Positions 1 through 7,497 of a stretch of 64,000 nt of DNA are shown piece after piece. The notes beneath the pieces are model-generated. The model was not told the origin of the DNA. It saw only the letters and a program-made list of their open reading frames with translations, and did no database searches. Both the position numbers and the translations under genes were made by a program. This DNA is from Allobaileyella intestinalis (GTDB taxonomy: Bacteria > Bacillota > Clostridia > Peptostreptococcales > Anaerovoracaceae), in the NCBI RefSeq assembly GCF_009695865.1, contig NZ_VUNB01000005.1, forward strand, positions 62,001 to 126,000, read 5' to 3'. Within the stretch, counting starts at the first letter, position 1. Each line of letters begins with the position of its first letter.

Positions 1-99
1 CTTTTGGCGATATTGACAAAAAACAATTCAATTATTATAATCATAAACAGTTTTATTGCGATTGTCATCGCAGTTTATTACTGGACTTTAAGGCGATAA
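1..99 (+). CDS. C-terminal end of a membrane protein (partial)
   Basis: The window opens inside a reading frame that runs to a TAA at 97-99. The 32 visible residues are strongly hydrophobic, with a run of isoleucines, and end in YYWTLRR. This looks like a last transmembrane helix followed by a short basic cytosolic tail. The family cannot be recognised from this fragment. A terminator-like hairpin overlaps the stop codon, and the next gene starts only 47 bases later on the same strand. Confidence 0.5.
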   Translation, partial: LLAILTKNNSIIIIINSFIAIVIAVYYWTLRR

Positions 100-130
100 C
101 GGGAAGACATCATCCTGGTTTCGCCTTTTT
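91..130 (+). terminator. Rho-independent terminator overlapping a stop codon
   Basis: AGGCGA at 91-96 pairs with TCGCCT at 121-126, extended by AAC/GTT at 98-100 and 118-120, and is followed by TTTT. It lies right against the ribosome site of the next gene (135-140). The downstream HD gene therefore has no room for its own promoter here and probably depends on read-through. Confidence 0.6.
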
Positions 131-146
131 ATTTAAGGGGGTATGT

Positions 147-716
147 ATGGACAAGCTGACACTTGAGGAAGCTAAGAAAATCAACGGAACCATGGTCACA
201 GAGGACCATCTGATATTGCATGCGGCAAATGTTTCTGCTGCCATGGGGGCCATGGCACGTCATTTCGGCCAGGATCCAGAGGAGTGGGAGGCCGTGGGCT
301 GGCTTCACGACTATGATTATGAGAAATATCCTGAAGAGCACCTGGCTCACACAGAAGAGCCCCTTCGCCAGCTAGGTGTACCGGAGGAAGATATCAGGGC
401 AATCCTTGCTCATGGATACTCAATTTGCAACGAGGTTGAGCCTCTTACAGACATGGAAAAAAGCCTGTTTACCGTAGATGAGCTGACGGGCATAGTTCAG
501 GCTGCGGCCCGCATGAGACCTAACGGCATCGTTGACATGGAGCTTAAAAGCTTCATGAAAAAGTGGAAGGACAAAAGATTTGCTGCTAAATGCAACCGTC
601 CCCTGATCCTTCAAGGGTGTGAGATGCTGGGAATGGACATCAAGGAAGTTGCATCAATTGTAATCGATGGTATGAAAGCCCACGCAGAGGAACTGCAGCT
701 TACAGGCAGTAACTAA
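147..716 (+). CDS. HD-superfamily hydrolase (metal-dependent phosphohydrolase)
   Basis: The 189-residue protein has the HD-domain layout: a first histidine in LILHAANV (about residue 25), the HD doublet in WLHDYDYEK (54-55), further histidines in HLAHTEE (65, 68) and LAHGYS (about 90), and a late aspartate in TVDELTG. HD proteins bind metals and hydrolyse phosphate esters, often nucleotides, but the substrate here is unknown. The whole chain is little more than the HD fold and has no extra domain. The start is set by AAGGGG at 135-140. An earlier ATG at 143 is out of frame. It probably shares a transcript with the membrane protein cut by the window edge. Two further HD proteins occur at 5.2 and 54.6 kb. 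Confidence 0.8.
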   Translation: MDKLTLEEAKKINGTMVTEDHLILHAANVSAAMGAMARHFGQDPEEWEAVGWLHDYDYEKYPEEHLAHTEEPLRQLGVPEEDIRAILAHGYSICNEVEPLTDMEKSLFTVDELTGIVQAAARMRPNGIVDMELKSFMKKWKDKRFAAKCNRPLILQGCEMLGMDIKEVASIVIDGMKAHAEELQLTGSN

Positions 717-817
717 AGCAATTGACCAATGTTTGGAGCTGGTGTGCTTGAAGTTGGTGCTGCATTGTCTACGCACGTTTAACACTAGACAACATTGAAT
801 AAAATCAAAAATAAACG

Positions 818-1645
818 TTAGAAATAGGCCGCTGAGATCGGACTTTCCTTTAATTCTTTTAGTCGCATGGAAATTGTCCTGGAGTCCAGCGGCCTTCGCA
901 TTGTTTCGAAGGTCATGACCAGATTCTTCCCCAGAATAATGCCGTTTTTTTCGTAAGATGACAGTTTATCAAATACTTTTTTTGCATATTCACCGTCGTT
1001 GACAAGACCGAAATGTTCCCAGTAGGTTACTTGCCGCGTCTTTTTATCATAGATTGTAAAATCAGGAAAAACCTTTCCATATCCTTCTAAAAACACGGGC
1101 ATTTCATAGTGGTAATCGATTCCAGCATCTTCAAAGATATTCCCCGTATCTCTCTCCGCCTTAGAACGCACACGAACACCTTTTTTTGTATATATTTCAG
1201 GATCATCAGGTTTAAATGGCAAGCCTGAATACTTAATGTTCTTCCACTCTTCCAAAGCCTGGTCTGCAGGTGTAACAACTGGATTCACCAGACTTCGTAT
1301 TCCATCAGGGATTCCGTAAAAAACCGTGTCCGGATCAAACATTCCTTTATCAATCAGGCTCACAATTTTTCTGATGTTGTCCAGCGCTTTCTTCGCCTGC
1401 TTCAAAATTTCATCATCATAACGGCGCTGAGCAAGCTGCCGGGCGTACTCAACATTACATTTCTTGATATATCTGAATTTCTCGTCCCCATCAACACGGG
1501 CATAATACTGGAAGCCTTTTCCATGAGAATTCGCCTTTACAGTACCAGCAGGAGCCTTCTTAACTTCTTCTTCCTTCATTTCTACCAGCCTGTCCAGCTC
1601 GCTGATAACATTCTGAAAATATTCAACAATCAAACTAATATCCAT
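818..1645 (-). CDS. PD-(D/E)XK nuclease-like protein
   Basis: The 275-residue protein is soluble. Residues 1-130 are mostly helical and charged. The C-terminal part looks like a PD-(D/E)XK nuclease core: SKAERD (E164), VFPDFTIYD (D195), then TYWEHFG (E210) where the usual (D/E)XK strand would lie. A helix with DGEYAKKVFDKL and the strand GIILGKNLVMTFE follow. The PDF...YWEH...Y..K arrangement is known from nuclease-like domains attached to helicases and repair proteins. That is family knowledge; activity here is inference. The ATG at 1645 has GAAAGGG 12 bases upstream. An in-frame ATG at 1657 is possible but sits on that site. The gene stands alone between a forward HD gene and repeat array 1, so its substrate is unknown. 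Confidence 0.6.
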   Translation of the reverse strand: MDISLIVEYFQNVISELDRLVEMKEEEVKKAPAGTVKANSHGKGFQYYARVDGDEKFRYIKKCNVEYARQLAQRRYDDEILKQAKKALDNIRKIVSLIDKGMFDPDTVFYGIPDGIRSLVNPVVTPADQALEEWKNIKYSGLPFKPDDPEIYTKKGVRVRSKAERDTGNIFEDAGIDYHYEMPVFLEGYGKVFPDFTIYDKKTRQVTYWEHFGLVNDGEYAKKVFDKLSSYEKNGIILGKNLVMTFETMRRPLDSRTISMRLKELKESPISAAYF

Positions 1646-1907
1646 AAACACCCACATCCCTTTCAAAATCAACGTTTAAAAATTTAAACACATCCACCTG
1701 CATAGCCCGGCAATAGCCACTCAATTGTCCTCCAATTTCCAGTCAAATCGTTGTTAACGCCATTGTGCAATAGCTTTCATCTGATTTCAATAGCGGAATA
1801 AAATTGTGCATTTTAATGTCGGATAAAGGGATTTTTTGGAAAATGTACGCCCACCTGGCGGGCTGCATCTGTGCGGCGTCTGTGCGGCGCCTGTGCTGCG
1901 TCTGTGC

Positions 1908-2837
1908 GGCGTCCATGCGGCGTCCAGATTTGGGATGTGGGGCGGAATGGACGCCATGTGCTGGAGTGGGCGGCGTCCAGATTTGGGATATTGAGAGGAA
2001 TGGACGCCATGTGCTAGTGAGGGCGGCGTCCAGATTGGTGATGTTGAGAGGAATGGACGCCATGTGTTGGAGTGGGCGGCGTCCAGATTGGTGATGTGTG
2101 GCGGAATGGACGCCATGTGCTGGAGTGGGCGGCGTCCAGATTTGGGATGTGAGGTGGAATGGACGCCATGTGTTAGTGATGGTGGCGTCCAGATCAGGGA
2201 TGTGGGGCGGAATGGACGCCATGTGCTGGAGTGGGCGGCGTCCAGATTGGAGATTTGGGGAGGAATGGACGCCATGTGCTGGAGTGGGCGGCGTCCAGAT
2301 TTGAGATGTTAGGCGGAATGGACGCCATGTGTTAGTGAGGTCGGCGTCCAGATTGTGGATGTGAGGTGGAATGGACGCCATGTGAGAGTTGGTGTGGCGT
2401 CCAGATTGGGGATGTTGAGAGGAATGGACGCCATGTGAGAGTTGGTGTGGCGTCCGGATTGGGGATGTGGGGCGGAATGGACGCCATGTGAGAGTTGGTG
2501 TGGCGTCCAGATTGTGGATGTGAGGTGGAATGGACGCCATGTGCTGGAGTGAGCGGCGTCCAGATTTGGGATGTTGGGTGGAATGGACGCCATGTGCTAG
2601 TGAGGGCGGCGTCCAGATTTGGGATGTTGGGCAGAATGGACGCCATGTGCTGGAGTGGAGGGCGTCCAGATTGTGGACGGAGGGAGGAATGGACGCCATG
2701 AGCTGATGTGGGTGGCGTCTGTGCGGCGTCCAGATTGTGGATGTGGGGCGGAATGGACGCCAGTGTGGTGATGAGGTGGCGTCCAGATCGGGGGTGTGAG
2801 GCTGATTGGACGCCATGTGCTGGAGTGAGCGGCGTCC
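1908..2837 (+). repeat. 53-bp tandem palindrome repeat, array 1
   Basis: GGCGTCC starts at 1908, 1919, 1972, 2025, 2078 and so on every 53 bp to 2661. It continues as GGCGTCT at 2714 and GGCGTCC at 2725, 2778 and 2831. Between them GGACGCC starts at 1949, 2002, 2055 and so on every 53 bp to 2691, then 2755 and 2808. Each unit is GGCGTCC, 23 bases, GGACGCC, 16 bases. The 16-base part has classes such as ATGTGCTGGAGTGGGC and ATGTGAGAGTTGGTGT. The 23-base part is G/T rich, for example AGATTTGGGATGTGG... The only length change is an 11-bp insertion near 2714-2724. Complementary 7-8 bp arms mean that either interval can form a hairpin. No gene is supported inside. The array lies between divergent genes. 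Confidence 0.95.
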
Positions 2838-2890
2838 AGATTAATGTTTGAACGAAAATACAATATTCATAATTAATAGATGTTGAAATT

Positions 2891-2967
2891 ATACTAAAAT
2901 GGTATTAATATAATGCTGTAATATTTAATATTACAGCATTGACAATATAATTTAGTATTAATATTTA
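2891..2967 (+). promoter_or_regulatory. Promoter with a perfect palindromic operator
   Basis: TTGACA at 2939-2944 and TATTTA at 2962-2967 are 17 bases apart. A perfect 13-bp inverted repeat (2912-2924 and 2928-2940, AATGCTGTAATAT and its complement, 3-base loop) ends on the -35 box. An outer pair, ATACTAAA at 2891-2898 and TTTAGTAT at 2951-2958, encloses it. A dimeric repressor site covering the -35 is the simplest reading. The transcript would start just before the 13-copy GC repeat and run into the nitroreductase gene. Confidence 0.6.
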
Positions 2968-2973
2968 TAACAC

Positions 2974-3221
2974 GAAGGCCCGGGCGGCAAACCGAAGGCC
3001 CGGGCGGCAAGCCTAGGCCCGGGCGGCAAACGAAGGCCCGGGCGGCAAACCGAAGGCCCGGGCGGCAAGCCTAGGCCCGGGCGGCAAACCGAAGGCCCGG
3101 GCGGCAAACGAAGGCCCGGGCGGCAAACGAAGGCCCGGGCGGCAAACCGAGGCCCGGGCGGCAAGCCGAAGGCCCGGGCGGCAAACAAAGGCCCGGGCGG
3201 CAAACCGAGGCCCGGGCGGTA
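2974..3221 (+). repeat. 13-copy GGCCCGGGCGGC tandem repeat in a 5' leader
   Basis: Thirteen copies of a GGCCCGGGCGGCAA core follow each other at spacings of about 18-21 bp. They differ only in short joints such as ACCGA, GCCTA and ACGAA. The last copy runs into TATTTCAG at 3220. Each core contains the CCCGGG palindrome. The block is far more GC-rich than its A/T-rich surroundings. It sits between a promoter and the start codon at 3251, so it would be a highly structured 5' untranslated RNA. Confidence 0.9.
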
Positions 3222-3250
3222 TTTCAGATTTTTTAAAGGGGAGGATTGTT

Positions 3251-3823
3251 ATGGGAATTTTGAGTTCACTTGGGAAGAGGAGAAGTGTTTATCAGATTAA
3301 TAAGAATCTGCCGGTTTCTGAGGATGAGGTGATCAAGATTATAAAAGAGGCAGTTGTTCTTGTTCCGGATGCTTTTAATATGCAGAGTGCAAAGGTTGTA
3401 GTTGCGCTGGGGGATAAGCAGGATCAGCTGTGGGATGGAATTTATGACGCATTTGGCGGCAAGGTAAAGAGGGAGAAAATTGACGGGTTTAAGGCCGGTG
3501 CTGGAACCGTTTTGTATTTTGTTGATGAGGATGTGGTAAAGGGTTTGCAGGAGCGGTTTGCTTCATATGCGGATAATTTCCCTATATGGGCGCAGCAGGC
3601 AAATGGAATGCTGCAGATTTCTGTATGGACAGCTTTGAGAGAAGTTGGTGTGGGAGCAAATATTCAGCATTATAATCCGGTGATTGATGAGATGGTGAAA
3701 AAAATGTTTGATGTTCCTGACAGCTACCGGCTTGTAGCTGAGATGCCATTTGGCGGTATTTCTGCAGAGCCGGATCCGAAGCCTGAGCAGGATCTTGAAG
3801 CCAGGACAAAGGTTTTCAGATAG
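3251..3823 (+). CDS. Nitroreductase-family flavoprotein (Frm2/YdgI-like)
   Basis: The 190-residue protein begins with the family signature RRSVYQINK (residues 10-18), then SEDEVIKIIKEAV and the FNMQSAKVVV strand. The C-terminal part has VWTALREVGVGANIQHYNP and EMPFGG, as in small FMN-dependent nitroreductases of the fatty-acid-repression-mutant type. Such enzymes reduce nitro compounds or quinones with NAD(P)H. The physiological substrate here is unknown. GGGGAGG at 3239-3245 sets the ATG start. The gene is transcribed alone, from a promoter at 2939-2967 through the GC-rich 13-copy repeat, and is followed by a terminator. The operator-like palindrome suggests control by a dedicated repressor, possibly one that senses electrophiles. 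That last point is inference. Confidence 0.85.
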   Translation: MGILSSLGKRRSVYQINKNLPVSEDEVIKIIKEAVVLVPDAFNMQSAKVVVALGDKQDQLWDGIYDAFGGKVKREKIDGFKAGAGTVLYFVDEDVVKGLQERFASYADNFPIWAQQANGMLQISVWTALREVGVGANIQHYNPVIDEMVKKMFDVPDSYRLVAEMPFGGISAEPDPKPEQDLEARTKVFR

Positions 3824-3889
3824 ACTTAAATAAATTCAGATAAACTCAAATAAAACCGGATAAACGATATATTCAAATAAATAGAAGAT

Positions 3890-3929
3890 GAACGGTGCAG
3901 CAGGATGGGATATTCCGCTGCATCTTTTT
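3890..3929 (+). terminator. Terminator after the nitroreductase gene
   Basis: TGCAGC at 3896-3901 pairs with GCTGCA at 3917-3922, and the run CTTTTTG follows. Confidence 0.65.
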
Positions 3930-4180
3930 GATAGAAAAATTAGTTCGGGTATTCTGGAACAGCTTCGCCGGGCTCTGATAAGGAATATGTGAATTGAGGG
4001 GATGATGTGTGGTATTATAATTGGCAAAATATGGGATAAGCTTGTTGAAGAATTCCATGGGAAAGATGGAGGGATGCTGTAGGGACGTTGGAGATATTCC
4101 GGAATGTGAGAATTTCCATGGAATCAGGATGCAGTTGAATTGCCTGACCAGGTAATTTGATAAGAAGGGACGGGAGAGAG
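3930..4180. other. Intergenic stretch without a supported gene
   Basis: Apart from the terminator just upstream, the gap between the nitroreductase and the ketopantoate-reductase-family gene holds only a 26-codon frame at 4002-4082 with a poorly spaced ribosome site. No repeat or structured RNA stands out. Confidence 0.5.
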
Positions 4181-5134
4181 ATGAAATACATGATTGCAGG
4201 AGCCGGCGGAACAGGAGGAACAATTGGATTTTTTCTGTCGAAGGCGGGCAGGGATTGTACTGTTATAGCCAGAGGGGAACATCTTCAGGTGATGAGAAAA
4301 AAAGGCCTTACTTTACGACGCCTTTGGGATGGGTCTGAAGAGACAGTAAAAGTAAGTGCCATGTCTATGGATGAGTACCTGGCAACTTTAAGAAATCCGG
4401 CTGCAGCAGGGCAGGGAGCACCGGATGTGATCTTTGTCTGTGTTAAAGGCTATTCTCTGGAAGGGATGATTCCGTTTATCAGGGAGTGTGCCGGTCCTGA
4501 TACAGTGGTGATTCCTGTGCTGAATATTTTCGGAACAGGAGCTGCCATGCAAGAAGAACTGCCGGGGTGTTACGTTACGGACGGGTGCATATACGTGTCT
4601 GCGGACAGAGAGGCTCCGGGACGCATAGTGCAGCACGGGCCCATACTTCGCATACTTTTTGGAGCAAGAAAGGGACAGGAAGAGCGGAAAATCCTTGATG
4701 ATATTGCTGAGGATCTGAATGAGTGCGGAATCACAGGCATTAATTCCCGGAATATTGAGAGGGATGCTCTTGGAAAATTTTCTTATGTTTCACCTGCGGG
4801 AGCTGCCGGCCTGTATTACCATGGAGTTGCCCGGGATTTTATGCATGAGGGAGAAAAAAGAGACCTGTTTGTTGAAATGATACGGGAAATAGAGAAGCTG
4901 GCAGAGGCAATGGGATTCCCTTTTCAGCAGGATTATGTGAAGCTGAATCTGCAGATTATGGACGGGCTGTCTGAAGATGCCAATACGTCAATGCAGAGAG
5001 ATGTTGATGCAGGGAGACCATCTGAAGTGGACGGCCTGGTTTATCAGGTAGTGAGAACAGGAAAAAAATATGGAGTTTCTCTTCCTGCATATGAAAAAGT
5101 AGCGAAAGAGCTGATGAGGCGGGGACTGAAGTAA
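4181..5134 (+). CDS. Ketopantoate reductase (ApbA/PanE) family oxidoreductase
   Basis: The 317-residue protein opens with a Rossmann NADP site, MIAGAGGTGG (residues 4-13). It continues with CVKGY (K89), VLNIFG (N115) and, in the C-terminal helical domain, DALGKFSYVSPAG (around 195-207). These match the ApbA/PanE fold, which reduces 2-dehydropantoate to pantoate in coenzyme A synthesis. Many paralogues act on other 2-oxo acids, and the usual NPLTA motif is replaced here by SPAGA, so panE is not assigned. The ATG at 4181 has GGAGAG a few bases upstream. A TTG at 4157 in the same frame lacks such a site. The gene appears to be single and convergent with the HD gene at 5167. Confidence 0.8.
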   Translation: MKYMIAGAGGTGGTIGFFLSKAGRDCTVIARGEHLQVMRKKGLTLRRLWDGSEETVKVSAMSMDEYLATLRNPAAAGQGAPDVIFVCVKGYSLEGMIPFIRECAGPDTVVIPVLNIFGTGAAMQEELPGCYVTDGCIYVSADREAPGRIVQHGPILRILFGARKGQEERKILDDIAEDLNECGITGINSRNIERDALGKFSYVSPAGAAGLYYHGVARDFMHEGEKRDLFVEMIREIEKLAEAMGFPFQQDYVKLNLQIMDGLSEDANTSMQRDVDAGRPSEVDGLVYQVVRTGKKYGVSLPAYEKVAKELMRRGLK

Positions 5135-5166
5135 ATCTGCACTATGCGGTGAGAAAAATGATGGTT

Positions 5167-5673
5167 CTATTTGCGCATGCGCAGGGTCTCGTCCAGAGAA
5201 CAGAGCTTATCAGCAATACATATTATGGCCGCCTCCTTTGATGCAGGCGGCCTTTTTATGTTCAGGGGCCACATGTGGGTGCGGATGCACTCCTGTTCCT
5301 TCTCACTTACATGAAAGTCCCTTGCTGCATTTTCTGCTGCAATGAAGGGGTGGTGATATCCGTGGAGATGGTCTCCGTGACCATGCCAGTCGTACAGATA
5401 ATAGTCGTGGAGAAGGGCTGCCCGCACCAGAACCTCTTCGTCGGTTTTCAGGTGAAAAAAACGTGAGATGGCAAGGCTCATGGCAGCCACTCTTTTTACG
5501 TGCTGGTATGAAGTGACCTTTCCGTGCTGAATGTAGTTGTTCATCTGTAAAATTTTCGGATCACTGAGCATGGAATCCATTAAGGAGTCTGCTGGATTCA
5601 GTAATCCCTTGTCCGGTTCGGCAGAGTGTTCTGGTTCACCGGTGGTTTCCTTTGACGATTTGAAAAGTCTCAT
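5167..5673 (-). CDS. HD-domain protein
   Basis: The 168-residue protein has a charged N-terminus of about 50 residues and then an HD domain: TSYQHVKRVA (first His), ALLHDYYLYDW (HD doublet near 90), HGHGDHLHGYHHP with extra histidines, and ADKLCSLDE with the late aspartate. It should be a metal-dependent phosphohydrolase of unknown substrate. It is the last gene of a reverse-strand set: its ATG lies 2 bases after the stop of the CmpB-like membrane protein, which suggests translational coupling. It shares the fold but not close sequence with the HD proteins at 0.1 and 54.6 kb. Confidence 0.8.
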   Translation of the reverse strand: MRLFKSSKETTGEPEHSAEPDKGLLNPADSLMDSMLSDPKILQMNNYIQHGKVTSYQHVKRVAAMSLAISRFFHLKTDEEVLVRAALLHDYYLYDWHGHGDHLHGYHHPFIAAENAARDFHVSEKEQECIRTHMWPLNIKRPPASKEAAIICIADKLCSLDETLRMRK

Positions 5674-5675
5674 TG

Positions 5676-6674
5676 TTAATCTCTTTTTGACTCGGTACGC
5701 TGTTCTGTTTGATTTTCTTTATGCGTTTTTGCTTCGGTGCTGTGTTTTTTTAGTTCATCCCGTAAGGCGCTGAGAATTTCTGGGTGGTCTCTGTGGGTCA
5801 TGTCAGGAAAGGCTCTCAGGAGACGGCCGGTTCCCATGATGCGGTGAGCACTGGCTTTTGCAATAAGTTCCGACCTGCGCAACTTGTACTCCTCTTCCAG
5901 CTCCTGCCGCCGGTGGTCAGCAGAGGCTCTAAGCTCACTGCTTTTTTCATAAATATCATCCCGAAGCTGGGCTTCTGCAAGGGCTCCCTGAACTCTTGCT
6001 TCGTCCAGGTGCCTGGCAGTACTGATGCTGCTTTCGGCAAGGACATTTGTAAGGCCGTCGCTGAATTTCCGCATTTCTTTTTTTGCTGAATCCAGTTCTC
6101 TGATTCTCTTGTTCAGGCCTGCCATAATGAGAACGGATACTATTATATCTGCCAGCAGGCAGCAGTAGAAAACAGCAATGGCAATCCAGCCGTATTTACG
6201 GGGAATAAGTGAATTTGTGGCGTCAGCCATGGCGGGCTGGACTATGCGGACAATCAGCAGGATGCCGATGCCCCACAGAATGCTGAATTCGGGACAAATG
6301 TAGCCGTTAAGATTAAAGGGCTTGTCGCTGTAGTCCCACCATCTGGCGTGGAAAATTTTGTCCAGGGCGAAGCCACCTATGAGTTCAATCAGGGTGGAGA
6401 GAACAACTCCTCCAAGGAAGATAGCAAGGGCGCTGACCTGTCCAATGTCCTGGCTAAGCATACCGTCTTTGTTGGTGGAAAGAAGATGCACCATTATGAA
6501 GATTGAAACTACACCGAATCCATAGATAGGACACACAGGTCCGTTGAGGAAACCTCTGTTTACGATCATTCCCTTAGAAACAGCGTGGTATACCACTTCC
6601 AGACACCATCCCAGGAAGGAATAGATCATAAAAAACTCAAGCATTTCATAGGTTTCCATACCGAAAATAATCAT
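5676..6674 (-). CDS. CmpB-like (putative ABC-transporter permease family) membrane protein
   Basis: The 332-residue protein has an N-terminal membrane part of about 200 residues. It contains FFMIYSFLGWCLEV, the loop RGFLNGPVCPIYGFG, IELIGGF and HARWWDYSDKPFNLNGYICP. These are hallmarks of the PF06541 family (COG4905), annotated as putative ABC-transporter permease although transport has not been shown. Residues from about 205 onward form a long charged helix likely to be a coiled coil in the cytoplasm (KKEMRKFSDGL, RHLDEARVQG, RRQELEEEYKLRR). CGGAGG five bases before the ATG fixes the start. It lies 20 bp after the Rrf2 regulator and 2 bp before the HD gene, so the three form one operon. Confidence 0.75.
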   Translation of the reverse strand: MIIFGMETYEMLEFFMIYSFLGWCLEVVYHAVSKGMIVNRGFLNGPVCPIYGFGVVSIFIMVHLLSTNKDGMLSQDIGQVSALAIFLGGVVLSTLIELIGGFALDKIFHARWWDYSDKPFNLNGYICPEFSILWGIGILLIVRIVQPAMADATNSLIPRKYGWIAIAVFYCCLLADIIVSVLIMAGLNKRIRELDSAKKEMRKFSDGLTNVLAESSISTARHLDEARVQGALAEAQLRDDIYEKSSELRASADHRRQELEEEYKLRRSELIAKASAHRIMGTGRLLRAFPDMTHRDHPEILSALRDELKKHSTEAKTHKENQTEQRTESKRD

Positions 6675-6694
6675 CGCAACCTCCGGATAGATGT

Positions 6695-7132
6695 TTAAAT
6701 ATAGGCACCTTCAAAAAACGGCTGAGGAAGATCTGCCAGCTGTCCTATAGTAATAGATGAAAAATACTCTTCTGTAAGATGACCCCATTCCTTCCACATA
6801 GAGACAGTAGGACATTTATCTGCCCGAGGACATTTTTCAGAATCAGGCTCCAGACATGCTACAGGGGCAAGATCGTCTGCTTCCAGAATGGAAAGAACAT
6901 CCCAGACCGTGTAGGCATAGGGATCGCGGGAAAGCTTGTATCCGCCGTTCTTTCCTCTTTTTCCTATTAAAAGACCTTCCCTGACAAGAACCTTGGTGAT
7001 GGACTCCAGGTATTTTTCAGAAATATCCTGACGCTCAGCAATCTCTTTCAGAGGAGTATAATTGTTATCTCCATGTTGTGCAAGGTCTACCATTTCTCTT
7101 ATGGCGTACCTGCCTCTAGTTGAAATTTTCAT
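6695..7132 (-). CDS. Rrf2-family transcriptional regulator (IscR/CymR-like)
   Basis: The 145-residue protein has the Rrf2 winged helix (MKISTRGRYAIREMVDLA, DISEKYLESI, GKRGKNGGYKLSR) and a C-terminal cysteine trio at 93, 101 and 107. In IscR the three cysteines that bind a [2Fe-2S] cluster are at 92, 98 and 104, so cluster binding is plausible. It is divergent from O-acetylhomoserine sulfhydrylase. Its own extended -10 overlaps the opposite promoter, so it probably controls cysteine/methionine assimilation and itself, as CymR does in other Firmicutes. That role is inferred from position. AAGAGGTG six bases upstream supports the start. It heads an operon with a membrane protein and an HD protein. 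Confidence 0.85.
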   Translation of the reverse strand: MKISTRGRYAIREMVDLAQHGDNNYTPLKEIAERQDISEKYLESITKVLVREGLLIGKRGKNGGYKLSRDPYAYTVWDVLSILEADDLAPVACLEPDSEKCPRADKCPTVSMWKEWGHLTEEYFSSITIGQLADLPQPFFEGAYI

Positions 7133-7195
7133 AGAACACCTCTTGCTTATATTCTTTTACTAAAACTAAATAATTTTTTTATGAAAAAACGAAAT

Positions 7196-7250
7196 TACCT
7201 ATTGACACAGTAGGTTATTACGTTTATTATACCAATAACATACCAAGCGG
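7196..7250. promoter_or_regulatory. Overlapping divergent promoters with an operator candidate
   Basis: Forward: TTGACA at 7202-7207, 17 bases, TATTAT at 7225-7230, leading to the sulfhydrylase leader. Reverse: TATAAT on the minus strand occupies 7226-7231 and is preceded by TGG, an extended -10 for the Rrf2 gene. The two -10 boxes overlap, so only one polymerase can bind at a time. ACCTA and TAGGT flank the forward -35, and GGTTATT and AATAAC flank the -10. Either pair could be the Rrf2 operator. Confidence 0.65.
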
Positions 7251-7359
7251 GTGGGTAATTGTAAAGACCCTACAGGTAAATATTCATAATTTGTTTACAA
7301 AACATAAAGGTATGTAGATGTTTATTCAATTAATTGCTGACTGGGAAGGAGAAAGGATC

Positions 7360-7494
7360 ATGCAAGTTATATTTACAAAACTGCTTAGATCAAATTACAG
7401 ATTTGGACGAATGTTAAGCTCTCGTTCAGATGAGATGGCGAGAAGCTCAATGGAATCCTGTCCTTCCTGTTGTCAGGATCAAGATCGCCCTTAG
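7360..7494 (+). CDS. Cysteine-rich leader peptide of the sulfhydrylase gene
   Basis: A 44-codon frame begins at an ATG with AAGGAG at 7346-7351 (8-base spacing), one of the best ribosome sites in the window. It reads MQVIFTKLLRSNYRFGRM at the start and SMESCPSCCQDQDRP at the end, with three cysteine codons at 7459, 7468 and 7471 just before the TAG at 7492-7494. It lies inside the leader of the O-acetylhomoserine sulfhydrylase transcript, immediately before two mutually exclusive hairpins. Cysteine codons at this point are what a ribosome-mediated attenuator for a cysteine-synthesis gene would need. No known homologue is claimed. Confidence 0.7.
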   Translation: MQVIFTKLLRSNYRFGRMLSSRSDEMARSSMESCPSCCQDQDRP

Positions 7495-7497
7495 TCT

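Noticed and set aside
1743-2816. A 357-codon reverse frame over array 1, and shorter ones in other frames
   Set aside because: It only translates the 53-bp repeat. Because 53 is not a multiple of three, the same DNA is read in three frames and all are open for the same compositional reason. No ribosome site and no recognisable domain.
2958-3203. An 81-codon reverse frame rich in Pro, Gly, Leu and Arg over the GGCCCGGGCGGC repeat
   Set aside because: Low-complexity translation of the tandem repeat, with no ribosome site.
4002-4082. A 26-codon frame in the gap before the ketopantoate-reductase-family gene
   Set aside because: GAGGGG touches the ATG, there is no terminator or promoter around it, and the sequence is unremarkable.
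7233-7359. S-box (SAM) riboswitch or T-box before the sulfhydrylase
   Set aside because: Neither the S-box core nor the T-box sequence can be found. GGGTGG near 7251 is isolated. The cysteine leader peptide explains the leader better.
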